IMG/VR virus record: IMGVR_UViG_3300024496_000043
Coordinates: 1 to 54,527 of that record
From: a virus
Strand: one strand, 5' to 3'
DNA length: 54,527 nucleotides
The notes beneath the pieces are model-generated. The model was given only the letters and a program-made list of their open reading frames with translations, ran no database searches and was not told the DNA's origin. The position numbers were made by a program, and so were the translations under genes. Shown here one piece after another: positions 24,332-35,000 of the stretch (position 1 is the stretch's first letter; the number at the start of each line of letters is the position of its first letter).

Positions 24332-24399
24332 TTGTTTTTTGTTTTTAAAGAAAGTTTATTATTGTCTCTAATATAAACAAAAAAACTCAAAAAAAGAAG

Positions 24400-25065
24400 T
24401 TATTTACCGATTAAAAATACACCTAATCCGTTCCAAAAATCGTCCGGATCTTCACCTGATGTGAATATTTGTTTAGAATGAAAAAGATTTAATTTGTTTT
24501 TATCTAAGAATTGTTCAAAGGCTCCACTATCCCAGTTCCAATCATCCATAATTAAAATCGTCTCATCAGAAATAATTGGTAACATGTTTGTTAGTGCTGT
24601 GTATTGATCGTGGAATTTTGTTTCACCATCATAGAATATAATATCAACATTTGGCAAGGAGCTAAAGTCAAATGTTTGATAATCAGTTTTATATACTGAT
24701 ATCTTATCTACGTTACCGAATTTTTTAACGTTATTTAAAAATTCTTCTTGCGGAATAACGTCAATATTATGTTTATAATAGTTACCAATCTTTTGACTAA
24801 CGCCTCTCGGGGTTAAATTTGGGGACATGAAATTATCGACCGCAATGGAATAAATGTTGTTACCATATATAGCAGAACAAAATGTTGCGCCACGAAAGAC
24901 GCCAACTTCAAGATATGTTGCGCCTTCGATATCACAAATATTGTTTAAAAAAGATTTGACTTTGTTACTTGTAATTCCATGTATATCTAAAATGTCCTGT
25001 GTTAGTTTAGATACTTCAAGTCTACCCCACTCAATAGATTCGTCGATATGTTTAATTAAGTCCAT
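24400..25065 (-). CDS. Class I SAM-dependent methyltransferase-like
   Basis: The start at 25065 (MDLIKHIDESIEWGRL) gives 221 residues. ATYLEVGVFRGATFCSAI is the SAM-binding glycine motif, IAVDNF the acidic strand end and VDIIFYDGE the later acidic loop. The layout fits the Methyltransf_24 group. The upstream U32-like gene overlaps its start by 14 bases, linking it to the radical SAM unit. The substrate is unknown. Confidence 0.7.
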   Translation of the reverse strand: MDLIKHIDESIEWGRLEVSKLTQDILDIHGITSNKVKSFLNNICDIEGATYLEVGVFRGATFCSAIYGNNIYSIAVDNFMSPNLTPRGVSQKIGNYYKHNIDVIPQEEFLNNVKKFGNVDKISVYKTDYQTFDFSSLPNVDIIFYDGETKFHDQYTALTNMLPIISDETILIMDDWNWDSGAFEQFLDKNKLNLFHSKQIFTSGEDPDDFWNGLGVFLIGK

Positions 25066-26089
25066 ATGCTTTTTTCTTATGACCAGCAACAATGTCACAG
25101 TAATTACAATCCCAACATTGGAACTTACATTTCTTAATTTTATTTCTCCAACCTTTTAACTCTTCATGTGGTATGCCATCCAAATATATTTCTGATGTCT
25201 TAGATAATATTTCTTTACCTTGAACATATGAGTCAACAATTTCAATAGTTTCATCTAATCTATTAAAGCTGTCTCTTCCATGCATTTTAAAGACATCAAT
25301 ATATTCCAGGAATTCATCGAACTCTTCTTTGAATGGTGGGATTGTTCCGGTTTTGAAAAAGAATGCATTGATATCTTTTTCCCACTTGTGTTCGCAGGTT
25401 ACCTTAGATATCTCGTGATGAAAATATGGTAACTCGTTGTTTGTTCTTAGGTTATTATAAGAATAATGCTCATCCATCACTGGGCACCTACCTAAACAAC
25501 CTTCATTAACAAGCAATGATAGTTTTACATATCTACCTTTTTCTTCGTAGTATTTTAATTGTGCTCGTTTAATGTTTTTTAATTCCTCAACGTCCCTCAT
25601 TAGAATTCGATCAAGATTAATGTAATCAAATCCTTGATCAGCATTGTACCAAAAATCTTGACCGGTTGCAACCTTTCTTAAAATGGTATTTTTAATTTCC
25701 ATTTCAGGGAAGTGTTTCTTTAGTCCCATTGCAACCCAATGTCCATGAGGTACTGTCATGCACCTTAAACCTTTTTCATATAATGGTTTAAGATTATCAA
25801 CAAACAATTTATAGTTATCAAATCTAGGTGAAACATTTGTATTATTGAATGTTGCACTCACAGTAATCCCTAAAGCTTTTTGCACAATCATTGCATTATC
25901 AAAAACAACATCTCTAAATTCATCAGAGAATGTTGATCCCATTGCATCTTGTGTAAATGGTGGTATTCTACAAGTAAAATAAACATCATATATCCACTCT
26001 TTATTTCTTTCTAAGAAAGGATAAAATTTGTTCACAAATACTTCTTCCGAAAGCATTGGATTAAAAGGGATTGAAAATATTTTTTTCAT
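25052..26089 (-). CDS. U32-peptidase-like Fe-S protein
   Basis: Start at 26089 (TAATG overlap with the radical SAM gene) gives 345 residues; a longer frame to 26131 is unlikely. The protein has a TIM-barrel-like layout with ADQGFDYINLDRILMRD and SLLVNEGCLGRCPVMDEH (C198, C202), the U32/UbiU-type cysteine block, plus a C-terminal cluster CKFQCWDCNYC (about residues 326-336). U32 relatives bind a 4Fe-4S cluster and act in hydroxylation or RNA modification. Pairing with a radical SAM enzyme suggests a joint modification step. Confidence in the U32 link is moderate. Confidence 0.55.
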   Translation of the reverse strand: MKKIFSIPFNPMLSEEVFVNKFYPFLERNKEWIYDVYFTCRIPPFTQDAMGSTFSDEFRDVVFDNAMIVQKALGITVSATFNNTNVSPRFDNYKLFVDNLKPLYEKGLRCMTVPHGHWVAMGLKKHFPEMEIKNTILRKVATGQDFWYNADQGFDYINLDRILMRDVEELKNIKRAQLKYYEEKGRYVKLSLLVNEGCLGRCPVMDEHYSYNNLRTNNELPYFHHEISKVTCEHKWEKDINAFFFKTGTIPPFKEEFDEFLEYIDVFKMHGRDSFNRLDETIEIVDSYVQGKEILSKTSEIYLDGIPHEELKGWRNKIKKCKFQCWDCNYCDIVAGHKKKAYGLN

Positions 26090-27090
26090 TACTTTGATCC
26101 TTCTAAACAACCACCACATATTCCATTGCATTCGTTCTTATAGAATACGCAATCCATACAACCTTGTGGTATTGTATAATTTTTATGATTTATGGTATAT
26201 AGTTCATCGAACTTGTCCCTTAGTCCTAATATACCGTTTTTTCCTGAAATTTCCAAAACATTGTCAATCTTTACTTTATCTTGTAATGGGTAACAATGAA
26301 TTGAACTTCCGTCAGGAAAAACATCTAGTGGCATAAATCCACATATGGTATCATATTCAGGTATTTTAAATGTTGCAAAATTTAAAGAATTCTCCAACAC
26401 CGCTTTCTTTGTTTTACCTTCCCATAAACAAGGGGGCACCTGACAATCAGATGTAATCTTAACCTTATTATATAAACCAAATTTAAGAATCTTAGTTATT
26501 TCAGCGCCCATTTCTTTATTATTAATCAAATAGGTACCAGTAAGATCTAAACCAACTCTAATTGCATTTACTTTACCATCTAATTCATGGTATAACCATT
26601 TTATGTAATCATAAAAGTTTCTATCCTTCCAATCTTTTGACATGGTTATCGCCAAATAAAGTCTTGGGTTTGTATCAAACCCCCATGTGTTAGCATAAGC
26701 TTTATAAAATTCTAGATAGTTCTTTTTAAAAACGACCATCCTGTTTTTTTCATTTAGCTCAGCTGCATTTGGAAATACCCATCTGATATTCTTTATGTTA
26801 TCAATTAGATAATCTCTGGTTGCTTTGCCAAACAGAAAATTACTAACAAGATTTATCTTCATATTCTTGCTGAAAATATAATCAAGGATCTCAATAAAGT
26901 TTGGGTGCTGTGTTGGTTCACCGCCAAGTATAGTTACTTCTTCATGAGGCGAATCTAAATGATAATGGTTGATAACTTTATCAACCATTTCTATTGTCAT
27001 GTTACCTAAAGTGTGTTTTAATCTTGCGTCTTCTTTTGTAAAGCAAAATGAACATCCCTTAGCGCACGTTCCGTTAATTGCTAAATTCAT
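26089..27090 (-). CDS. Radical SAM enzyme with SPASM-like C-terminus
   Basis: A 333-residue radical SAM protein: C9-x3-C13-x2-C16 in GTCAKGCSFCFTKED binds the 4Fe-4S cluster, and ILGGEPTQHP is the GGE motif for SAM. The end, CMDCVFYKNECNGICGGC, has the cysteine spacing of SPASM/twitch auxiliary clusters, often found in peptide-modifying enzymes. It is coupled to the U32-like gene (TAATG) and starts one base from the upstream gene's end. The substrate is unknown; a ribosomal peptide, protein or sugar are all possible. Confidence 0.85.
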   Translation of the reverse strand: MNLAINGTCAKGCSFCFTKEDARLKHTLGNMTIEMVDKVINHYHLDSPHEEVTILGGEPTQHPNFIEILDYIFSKNMKINLVSNFLFGKATRDYLIDNIKNIRWVFPNAAELNEKNRMVVFKKNYLEFYKAYANTWGFDTNPRLYLAITMSKDWKDRNFYDYIKWLYHELDGKVNAIRVGLDLTGTYLINNKEMGAEITKILKFGLYNKVKITSDCQVPPCLWEGKTKKAVLENSLNFATFKIPEYDTICGFMPLDVFPDGSSIHCYPLQDKVKIDNVLEISGKNGILGLRDKFDELYTINHKNYTIPQGCMDCVFYKNECNGICGGCLEGSK

Positions 27091-27830
27091 TAAAAGTCCA
27101 TTTTCAATGTCAAAGGAGTAAATGGCACATTTTCATCTTCTTTTTGTTGCTTACTCATGGCCACACCAAATTTCTCGTGTTTCAATCTATGGCAATCAGC
27201 AATAGTTTGACAAGCTTTAATTCTTTCTTCTAACAATTGCTGTTCTAATAATAAGTTTGCTAACTTAGTATTATATGAGGTTACATTGTTAATAATTTTT
27301 TGAACAAATGTAGCTTTATCAATTCCTCTACCTGTAGATAGTGCATCAATGATTGGTGTTTGATAATCGCTATCTGCTGTCCAACCAAACGCTTCTCTCT
27401 TTTGTTCTTCCCAAGTATCTTTTTCTAATATTGACGCATCAACCATTAGCTCTTTATATCTTTCTGAAAATCTATCTGCAACAACTTTTTTCATTACAGC
27501 TTTGTTGAATGCAATGCCAGCTGCTCTATCTTCGTCAGTTAAAAAGTGTTTCACTTTTTGTTCATCAGTTTCACCAGACTCAGCAAGCTGTGGTATTTCA
27601 TCCATAATGTGTGAGTTTGTTCTCACGCTAATATAATCTTTATAGATGTCAGCAAATACAAATCCTCTAGCAACTTCAGGCGGAATAATGCTTGCTCCTA
27701 AACGATTCAATTCAACTCTCATATCATTGTATTCGTCTGCAATTCTGCCATAATTGTAGTTTAGGTACATACCTATAACCTGAATATAACCCGGGACGTT
27801 ACCCTGTAGTTTAAAAATAATGTGCGTCAT
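27090..27830 (-). CDS. Putative tail-fibre-associated protein
   Basis: This 246-residue protein shows a C-terminal helical section (TPIIDALSTGRGIDKATFVQK ... LLLEQQLLEERIKAC) like those in small proteins encoded beside phage tail-fibre genes. It may be an assembly factor or virion component. No catalytic motif is visible. Position directly after the fibre cluster in transcription order (the cluster is read right to left) supports this. The family is not identified. Confidence 0.5.
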   Translation of the reverse strand: MTHIIFKLQGNVPGYIQVIGMYLNYNYGRIADEYNDMRVELNRLGASIIPPEVARGFVFADIYKDYISVRTNSHIMDEIPQLAESGETDEQKVKHFLTDEDRAAGIAFNKAVMKKVVADRFSERYKELMVDASILEKDTWEEQKREAFGWTADSDYQTPIIDALSTGRGIDKATFVQKIINNVTSYNTKLANLLLEQQLLEERIKACQTIADCHRLKHEKFGVAMSKQQKEDENVPFTPLTLKMDF

Positions 27831-28591
27831 TATAATAATTTTTCTGTTTGAATATTATTTGGTTTATCTAACTTCAATTGGTTTTTTAATGATTCCTCAA
27901 TTGAAAAATGATTTGTTGTTGCTTGTGACATTAATTGATTAATATTTCTATCAATTGATATTGTGTATGATGAAGCTAAAGATAGAACTTGTTTTTGTTG
28001 TTCTGGGTCCATCATTAAAATCGAATCTAAGTTACCAGTTCCTATTCTTCCGTAAGATATCATATCCAGCATAGCTTGCTTAGCCATACGAACTGTCCAA
28101 TATTCATGCTCATATTTTTCTTCTAGTTCTGGATTACCAAATACATCGATAAGTTTTGTACCATCTGGTAAGATAGCATCATCGGTTTCTAAAAATTCTT
28201 TAATAAGTTCAATAAATCCTTGTCTTTCTCTATAAGCATCTTTAAGATTTCTTTTGAATTTTCTTAAATCAATCAACTTGTCAGCGATTGTTAAATCAAC
28301 CATTTCCCTTCTTTTAGGATCTGTAATGAATTCTTTACTTTCTTCGTCCATTTGAATCTCAAGCTCAGCTTTTCTAACAGTATACTCTAGATGTTCTACT
28401 GCGTCCTCTCTACCTCTTAATTCTAATAACCATTGTTTTAATTTTGCGTATGAGGTTATTTGAGCGCCACCAACGAAATTATATGCTTTATACTTTGGTA
28501 ATGCGAATGACATTGATTCTGATATTTTCATCAGCTTTTCGTCAAATGGGTTATTTAAGCTTTTTGATCTGTCATATTTGTAACCTTCCAT
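27830..28591 (-). CDS. Putative virion structural protein
   Basis: I choose the start at 28591 (MEGYKYDRSKSLN, leader ATTTTATTTATG), giving 253 residues; the frame extends to 28660 but would overlap the adhesin. The protein is charged, mostly helical, with KYKAYNFVGGAQITSYAKLKQW and MDPEQQKQVLSLASSYTISI. It resembles uncharacterised structural proteins from large myoviruses as I recall them. It sits between fibre genes and a fibre-associated gene. Confidence 0.5.
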   Translation of the reverse strand: MEGYKYDRSKSLNNPFDEKLMKISESMSFALPKYKAYNFVGGAQITSYAKLKQWLLELRGREDAVEHLEYTVRKAELEIQMDEESKEFITDPKRREMVDLTIADKLIDLRKFKRNLKDAYRERQGFIELIKEFLETDDAILPDGTKLIDVFGNPELEEKYEHEYWTVRMAKQAMLDMISYGRIGTGNLDSILMMDPEQQKQVLSLASSYTISIDRNINQLMSQATTNHFSIEESLKNQLKLDKPNNIQTEKLL

Positions 28592-28641
28592 AAATAAAAT
28601 TGTTTTTGTTGTAATATAAGTAAAATTTTTCAAATTGTCAA

Positions 28642-29754
28642 CTATTGTCTCCATCCACAATGGCCAGAAGAAGTTCCCCCGTTTACACCCGGATTTAACC
28701 CCGTTACACTGCTGCTTCCGCTATCAGTGGCATAGTAAAATTTCCAGCTGCCATTGTTTTGTGTGCCATCATAATTCCCTAACATATATTGCCAATCTTG
28801 CCCCATTGTAAAATTCTCTTCTCCACAGTTAGCATATGGTTTGGCTACGTTACCAATATTAGTATCGTTAGCGTTGCTCCATCTTCTCAAGTTATATCCT
28901 CCATTATATGATCCTTCATTACCAGCATAACCTTTCCCCACTTTTGAGCTAATACCTTTTTGTTGTGCGTGATTACCCCATTGAGTGGACGAACTTGCTG
29001 TGTCGTTTGAGAAATTAAATTTTATTCCTGCACTAGATGTCCAACCGTATCCAAAATTTTCATCAGAAAATGCTGCTCCGCCGTCACTACCATTGATTGT
29101 TGTTAATGCGAAGCCAGTAACTAAACTCTCATTTGATAAATTAAATTTTTCCATTGTGGTGGAACCACCTGAAAATAAATAAGCCATCTCGGTTTCTTTA
29201 TGCATTGTACCTAGATCACTTCTAGATATTGCAATATTAAATTTAGATTGGTTGGTATATCTTGTATCAGTAACCATGTTAATCGCTGATGTAAATGTGC
29301 CATATACATCGCCAGCATATTTCATGCCACCATCACTGTTTACTGACCATACGAAAAAAATACTTTTGTTACACGCTCCTGATGTATAAGATGCAGGGTA
29401 GTCTAATAATTCACCGATATGTGTTGTTTGATCAATTAGATTTGTTGTTTTATGAACATTTTTCCATGGTGACCCATCTTTATAGCCTCCTGCCAAATAT
29501 GAGTAATTAATTATTTGTCTATATCTAAATGTAGTTGGTTGTGTTTCTTGCGCTGCTATTCTTTCCCATCCGTCATCAATGTTAGAAACGCCCGTATATA
29601 ACATCAAATAACTACTACCGCTAGTTGATGTTTCAAGATATAATGATCCTGAACGTGGGTTAGACGGTCTGCTTGCTCTAGGCCCTCTAGGAGGTCTATT
29701 AACAACCCTATCCGATCTTAAACTGCCACTAACTTCTAAATTCTCGTATATCAT
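28642..29754 (-). CDS. Fibre-associated adhesin-like protein, copy 3
   Basis: A 370-residue, Gly/Ser/Asn-rich protein. Its N-terminus ENLEVSGSLRSDRV matches the start of the giant fibre (PQISGSLSVSGSG), followed by PPRGPRASRPSNPRSGSLYL, a linker module. The remainder is a globular domain with SYLAGGYKDGSPWKNVH, LGELLDYPASYTSGAC and a C-terminal GTSSGHCGWR. Two more copies follow upstream (29769 and 30894), very similar throughout. The layout suits receptor-binding tips or side fibres that attach through a common N-terminus. Confidence 0.7.
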   Translation of the reverse strand: MIYENLEVSGSLRSDRVVNRPPRGPRASRPSNPRSGSLYLETSTSGSSYLMLYTGVSNIDDGWERIAAQETQPTTFRYRQIINYSYLAGGYKDGSPWKNVHKTTNLIDQTTHIGELLDYPASYTSGACNKSIFFVWSVNSDGGMKYAGDVYGTFTSAINMVTDTRYTNQSKFNIAISRSDLGTMHKETEMAYLFSGGSTTMEKFNLSNESLVTGFALTTINGSDGGAAFSDENFGYGWTSSAGIKFNFSNDTASSSTQWGNHAQQKGISSKVGKGYAGNEGSYNGGYNLRRWSNANDTNIGNVAKPYANCGEENFTMGQDWQYMLGNYDGTQNNGSWKFYYATDSGSSSVTGLNPGVNGGTSSGHCGWRQ

Positions 29755-29768
29755 TTTTTATAATTATT

Positions 29769-30875
29769 TTAACCTCTCCAACCACAGTGTCCTGATGATG
29801 TACCACCATTAACACCTGGGGCTAATCCACTTACACTTGTTGTTCCAGTATCTGTTGCGTAGAAGAATTTCCAACTTGTATTATTCTGTGCACCGTCATA
29901 GTTACCTAACATATATTGATGGTCCTGTCCCATTGTAAAGTTTTCCTCCCCACAGTTAGGGTGTGGTTTAGCAACGTTACCAATATTGGTATCATTAGCG
30001 TTGCTCCATCTTCTTAGATTATAACCACCACTATACGAACCTTCGTTACCGGCATACCCCTTCCCTACTTTGGAACTAATGCCTTTTTGTTGTGAGTGTG
30101 CTCCCCACATACCAGTAGATGTGAATGTTTCGGATGCAAAGCTAAATTTAATTCCGGCAGCAGATGTCCAACCATATCCAAAATTTTCATCTGAAAAAGC
30201 AGAACCACCATCGCTACCATTGATTGTTGTTAAATTAAAACCTGTCATAATGGTTTCATTACTCAAATCAAATTTTTCAACAGTTGAGCTACCACCGGTA
30301 AACATATATGCAAACTCGGTTTCTTTGTGCATAGTACCTAAATCACTTCTTGCTGTGGTAATATTAAATCTAACACTATGTGCATAGTTGGTATCATTGG
30401 CCATATTAATTGCTGATGTTCTTGTACCATCTACAGTATCAGGGCCTTTAAATGCCCCATCGGTATTAACTGACCAAACAAAGAAAATATATCTACTACA
30501 AGCGCCAGATGTATATGAAGCTGGGTAATCTAATAATTCACCGATATGAGAAGTCTGATCTGTTGAATTAATTGTTTTGTGAACATTTTTCCATGGCGAT
30601 GAATTTTTATAACCACCGGCGAGATATGAAACAGCAATAATTTGTCTAAATTTAAATCCAACGTTTGAATTAACTTGTGATGATACTCTAACCCAACCAT
30701 TGTCACCATTATCTAAACCAGTATATACCATGAGAAAGCTACCACTACTAGCTTGTTCTAGATACAATGAGCCTGTCACTGGACTGGCTGGTCTGTTCGC
30801 TCTAGATCCTGCTGGTGGTTTTGCTACCCCTTGAGTTCTTAACGATCCACTAATTTCTATATTATCGTGACGCAT
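29769..30875 (-). CDS. Fibre-associated adhesin-like protein, copy 2
   Basis: A 368-residue paralog of the two flanking proteins. NIEISGSLRTQGV is the attachment-like start, then PPAGSRANRPASPVTGSLYL; the globular part has SYLAGGYKNSSPWKNVH, ELLDYPASYTSGAC, FTMGQDHQYMLGNYDG and the same GTSSGHCGWR end. It is closest to copy 3 in the central loops (DRY-type insert ETEFAYMFTGGSST). A TATTTATA box lies just upstream of the start, so it may also have its own promoter. Confidence 0.7.
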   Translation of the reverse strand: MRHDNIEISGSLRTQGVAKPPAGSRANRPASPVTGSLYLEQASSGSFLMVYTGLDNGDNGWVRVSSQVNSNVGFKFRQIIAVSYLAGGYKNSSPWKNVHKTINSTDQTSHIGELLDYPASYTSGACSRYIFFVWSVNTDGAFKGPDTVDGTRTSAINMANDTNYAHSVRFNITTARSDLGTMHKETEFAYMFTGGSSTVEKFDLSNETIMTGFNLTTINGSDGGSAFSDENFGYGWTSAAGIKFSFASETFTSTGMWGAHSQQKGISSKVGKGYAGNEGSYSGGYNLRRWSNANDTNIGNVAKPHPNCGEENFTMGQDHQYMLGNYDGAQNNTSWKFFYATDTGTTSVSGLAPGVNGGTSSGHCGWRG

Positions 30876-30893
30876 ATTTTATAAATACATTTT

Positions 30894-32027
30894 TTAATTT
30901 CTCCAACCACAATGTCCTGATGAAGTTCCACCATTAACACCTGGAGCTAATCCAGATGGATTTACAGTACCTGTATCAGTCGCATAGATAAATTTCCAAC
31001 TGGTATTATTTTGTAAACCATCATAGTTTCCTAACATATACTGGTGATCTTGCCCCATTGTAAAGTTTTCTTCCCCACAGTTTCCATGCGGCTTTGCTAC
31101 GTTACCAATATTGGTTTCATTAAATACGTTCCATCTTCTTAGGTTATATCCTCCGTTGTATGTTCCTTCATTACCCGCATATCCTTTACCCCATTTAGAG
31201 CTAATTCCTTTTTGTTGACCGCTAGCTCCCCATTGTTGGTTATTTGTGAATGTATCTGTAGCAAAAAATAATTTATTGCCACTTTCAGACCCGTAACCAT
31301 AACCATAGTTCTCATCAGAAAACCCAGAACAACCTAATGAACTGGTAATAGATGTTTTTAATGTTAAGTATGGTTGCATATTTGGATAATATACACTGTA
31401 CATAACTTCATTGGTTAAATTAAATTTTTCAACGGTTGCTACACCACCGCCAAATACCCAAGCAAATTCTGTTTCTTGAAACAAGGTACCTAGATCGTCT
31501 CTAGCGTTTGCTAAATCCCATTTGGATTGGTGGGCATACGCGGTTTCGTTTACCATATGGACACCTGTGGTCCAGGTCGAATGAATTTGTGTTGCGGATT
31601 TCCACGCACCATCTGTATTTGTTGACCAAACAAATAATATTGATTTACTACAAGCCCCAGATGTATACGATGCGGGATAGTCCATTAACTCACCTAAGTG
31701 AACAGTTTGATCTGTTGCATTGGTTGTTCTATGAACATTTTTCCACGGAGATGCGTCTTTGTAACCACCTGCCAAATATGAGTAGTTAATTATTTGTCTA
31801 TATAAAAAGCCGATTCTATCTGTGTTTTGTGAACCAACAGGCTCCCAACCATCATCTCTATTTAGTACCCCCGTATATGTTGCAACAAAACTTCCACTGC
31901 TAGATTCTTCAAGATAAAGAGACCCTATTTCTGGATTAGCCGGTCTATTAGCTCTTGGTCCTCTAGGTATTATATATTGTCCGCTAACATCTAAAGAGCC
32001 ACTAACAATTACATTTTCTCTTAACAT
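30894..32027 (-). CDS. Fibre-associated adhesin-like protein, copy 1
   Basis: A 377-residue paralog of copies 2 and 3, directly after the giant fibre. NVIVSGSLDVSGQY opens it; the last 80 residues are nearly the same as in the other two, ending GTSSGHCGWRN. It differs most in the middle (VMYSVYYPNMQPYLTLKTS and SSLGCSGFSDENYGYGYG), where it is about 10 residues longer. The variable middle against a constant end and start suggests selection on a binding surface. Confidence 0.7.
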   Translation of the reverse strand: MLRENVIVSGSLDVSGQYIIPRGPRANRPANPEIGSLYLEESSSGSFVATYTGVLNRDDGWEPVGSQNTDRIGFLYRQIINYSYLAGGYKDASPWKNVHRTTNATDQTVHLGELMDYPASYTSGACSKSILFVWSTNTDGAWKSATQIHSTWTTGVHMVNETAYAHQSKWDLANARDDLGTLFQETEFAWVFGGGVATVEKFNLTNEVMYSVYYPNMQPYLTLKTSITSSLGCSGFSDENYGYGYGSESGNKLFFATDTFTNNQQWGASGQQKGISSKWGKGYAGNEGTYNGGYNLRRWNVFNETNIGNVAKPHGNCGEENFTMGQDHQYMLGNYDGLQNNTSWKFIYATDTGTVNPSGLAPGVNGGTSSGHCGWRN

Positions 32028-32044
32028 ACTTTAATATAAGATTT

Positions 32045-35000
32045 TTATCTCAAAACAACAACCCTTCCGGTTCTATTTGCTGCAAAAGTTATTGTCACTA
32101 CGTTTGTATTTGTTGTTACAATTGAAGATGGCCAGAACATCTCATCGTTACTATCATATACCATAACCATAACATCTTTTGATCCTAGGTTATGTGTAAC
32201 AGTTACCGATGATACATTACTAAATGATGTTGCATATGTTGAGTTACCAAAATCTTTAACAAGGTTACCACTTCTAGCATAAATTGCACCGCCGCTTGTT
32301 ACATATGCAACAGTTGAGCCTGCAGATTGGAAATTAACCAAAGTAGCTTGTCCACCTCCGGATACGGTGTTAGAGTTAATATCAATTCTACCAGCTCTGA
32401 TTTCCATGAAATCTTCTTGGTCGTTTTCAACTCTAATTGTTAGTTTTGCCCTCTCTGATGTACCGCCGCTATTATTTTCATAATAAATTTGAGCGCCATC
32501 AGAAGGGTAGTTGTTACCCGATCTAAAATCAATACCACAATAACCTGTGGCATCACTTGCAGAAGATGTTAAAACAATGTTAGCATTTGCAATACCATAG
32601 GTACTTCTTCCAGTTGCTACACCATTACCAACTGTTAAACCTCCAAATGTTGGCGTTGCTGTTGTTGTTACACTCTGGTTCATAGCAGCGGCATTCGCAT
32701 ATAATGTGGTATCCATAAGTCTACCTCCACCATTACTACTATCTATATAACCCTCAACAGTACCTGCAACATTTCTGAAGTAAATTGTTCCGTTGGTATC
32801 CAAATAAATTCCACCAGAACTCGTTCTTATGTGTAAATTGTTTGCAGCATCTCTTGGTCTAAACCATGCGGTTCCACCAACATCCTGTAAACCAAATGAT
32901 GTTGTGTTTGGTGTGGTTAAGTTACCACCAAACGCTACTGTTTGACTTGAGTTAATTGTGATAGCGGCAACACCATTTGTTGCTAGGTACAAACTATTTG
33001 CACCTTCAGCATGTAATGTTAAACCACCAGCTAAATTTGAATAAACATAACCACCACTTGCTCTATATTGCCCAGACGCTGTAAAAGTACTACCTAATAA
33101 AGCAATACCCGCGCCATTTGTTGTTTGGTCATTACCCATACAAACATTTGAGTTTGATGATGCCGTGGTATTTCTAAATGTAGCACTTGTTGCACCACCA
33201 TTAACTGTTAATCCACCAAATGTTGGTGACGCCCCTGTATGAATATTCTGTGGTAATGATAATGTCACACCTCCTGTTGATGCGCTAGCGGTAACTTGGT
33301 TTGCTGTACCTGTGATTGATGTTACACCAGAGTTTGTTACTGTAACTGATCCAGTTGTGGTATCAACACTTATTCCTGTTCCAGCATTTACAGCAGTAAC
33401 TTTAGCTGCAGTATATGTTGTAGAAATAGATGATCCATTCCAAGTACCTGAAGTGATTGTTCCACCCGATACTGATAAACCATTAATACTACCTGAAAAT
33501 GTTGCACCACCAAAATCTAATGTTAAGTAATCCTTATATGTCGAATCGTCTCTAAAAGCTCCAAACACAAATCTAGCACTTGTGCCGTTTAAACCATTTC
33601 TTACTAAACGAATATCTCCTAATACTCTACCACTACCAATAGACCCACCTGGATTAATTTGTAATGTTATGTTTGAATATTGACCAGCAGCGTTTGTTGT
33701 ATCAGTGTTTTGCATAACAAAGAAACGACCTGCATCTGTTGGATCAGTATTTGCTGTAAATGTTTGTGTTGAACCGGTTTGAACTGTTAACACGCCTCTA
33801 CTATCGCTTCCACCTATTTGTACTCTACCTGTAGAGGTTAGACCGGCAAATGTTGGTGTTGCAGCTGTATGAATATTTTGTGGTAATGAGAATGTTACAG
33901 CACCTGTACTTGCGCTCACATTAACTTGATTCGTTGTTCCGGCAACCGATGTTATTTTTGCATCAGTATATGCTGTTCCTATTGAAGTACCATTCCATAC
34001 ACCTGTTGTTACGGTACCCATATAAACAGTACCATCACCATAAATTCTAAATAAATGATCTGCTCCCCAATGACCTAATGATACATAGTTACTGTTTGAT
34101 CCGGCGCCTGCCCAGTTATAACCAATATAACCAGAGTTTTTAGTACTACCAGCAGAACCAACAACTATAATGTTTGTTTGACCAGCAGTCATGTTTGCGC
34201 TAAATGCTTCTATCGAATGGTTAAATGTTGCTGCACTAGAGTTATTAACTTTTAATGTTGCGGCATTACCAGTACCTGTAGATCCAATAATTAATTGTCC
34301 GGTCATAGTGTCACCAGCCTTCTGTACAAATGATGATGTAAGTTGTGCTGAACCTGAAACCGTACCTGTTCCACTTAATATTGTTGCTGCAGTTATGGAA
34401 CCGCCAAGTGATATACTATTACCCGCAATTGAAATAGAACTATTTGTAAGTGATGAGTTTCCAATATTGCTTAATGTATTGGAAGCACCGCTAATTGTTT
34501 TGTTTGTTAATGTTTGTGATGTTGTTCTTAGTACAACATCGTCTTCAGCACCTAATGGCCCTGCTATCCATTTATCATTTGTTGTGTCCCATAATAATGA
34601 GCCCGATGTAAGATTTGCTGCTGTTGCATCTCTAACAACAAGACCAGCATTTGTAGCCCCAGTACCATTCAATTGAATAATATTATCCGCAATATTAACT
34701 GTTGTTGAGTTTACAGTTGTTGTTGTTCCTGATACTGTAAAGTTACCTCTAACAGTTACGTCAGCGCCACTCAAACTAAATGCACTATTGAATGAGCTTG
34801 TAAATGTATTCAAACTACTTGTTGCGGTATTAATTGCACTAATAGCTGTATTGTTTGAACTAGTGTACGAATTTAGTGAACTTGTTGCAGTCTCAATTGC
34901 GTTTAATCTACTAGAAGCACTACTTGTAAAGCTATTTAAACTACTAGTTGCAGTATGAATAGCATTTATATTTGTTGTATTAGAACTTGTGTAGCTATTT

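Larger units (their letters stand above)
28660..32027 (-). repeat. Tandem triplication of an adhesin-like gene
   Basis: Three genes of 1.1 kb in a row, each with the same start module and the same C-terminal section. DNA similarity is highest at the 3' ends (for example 28676-28960, 29775-30070 and 30905-31210), which could recombine with one another. Confidence 0.75.
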
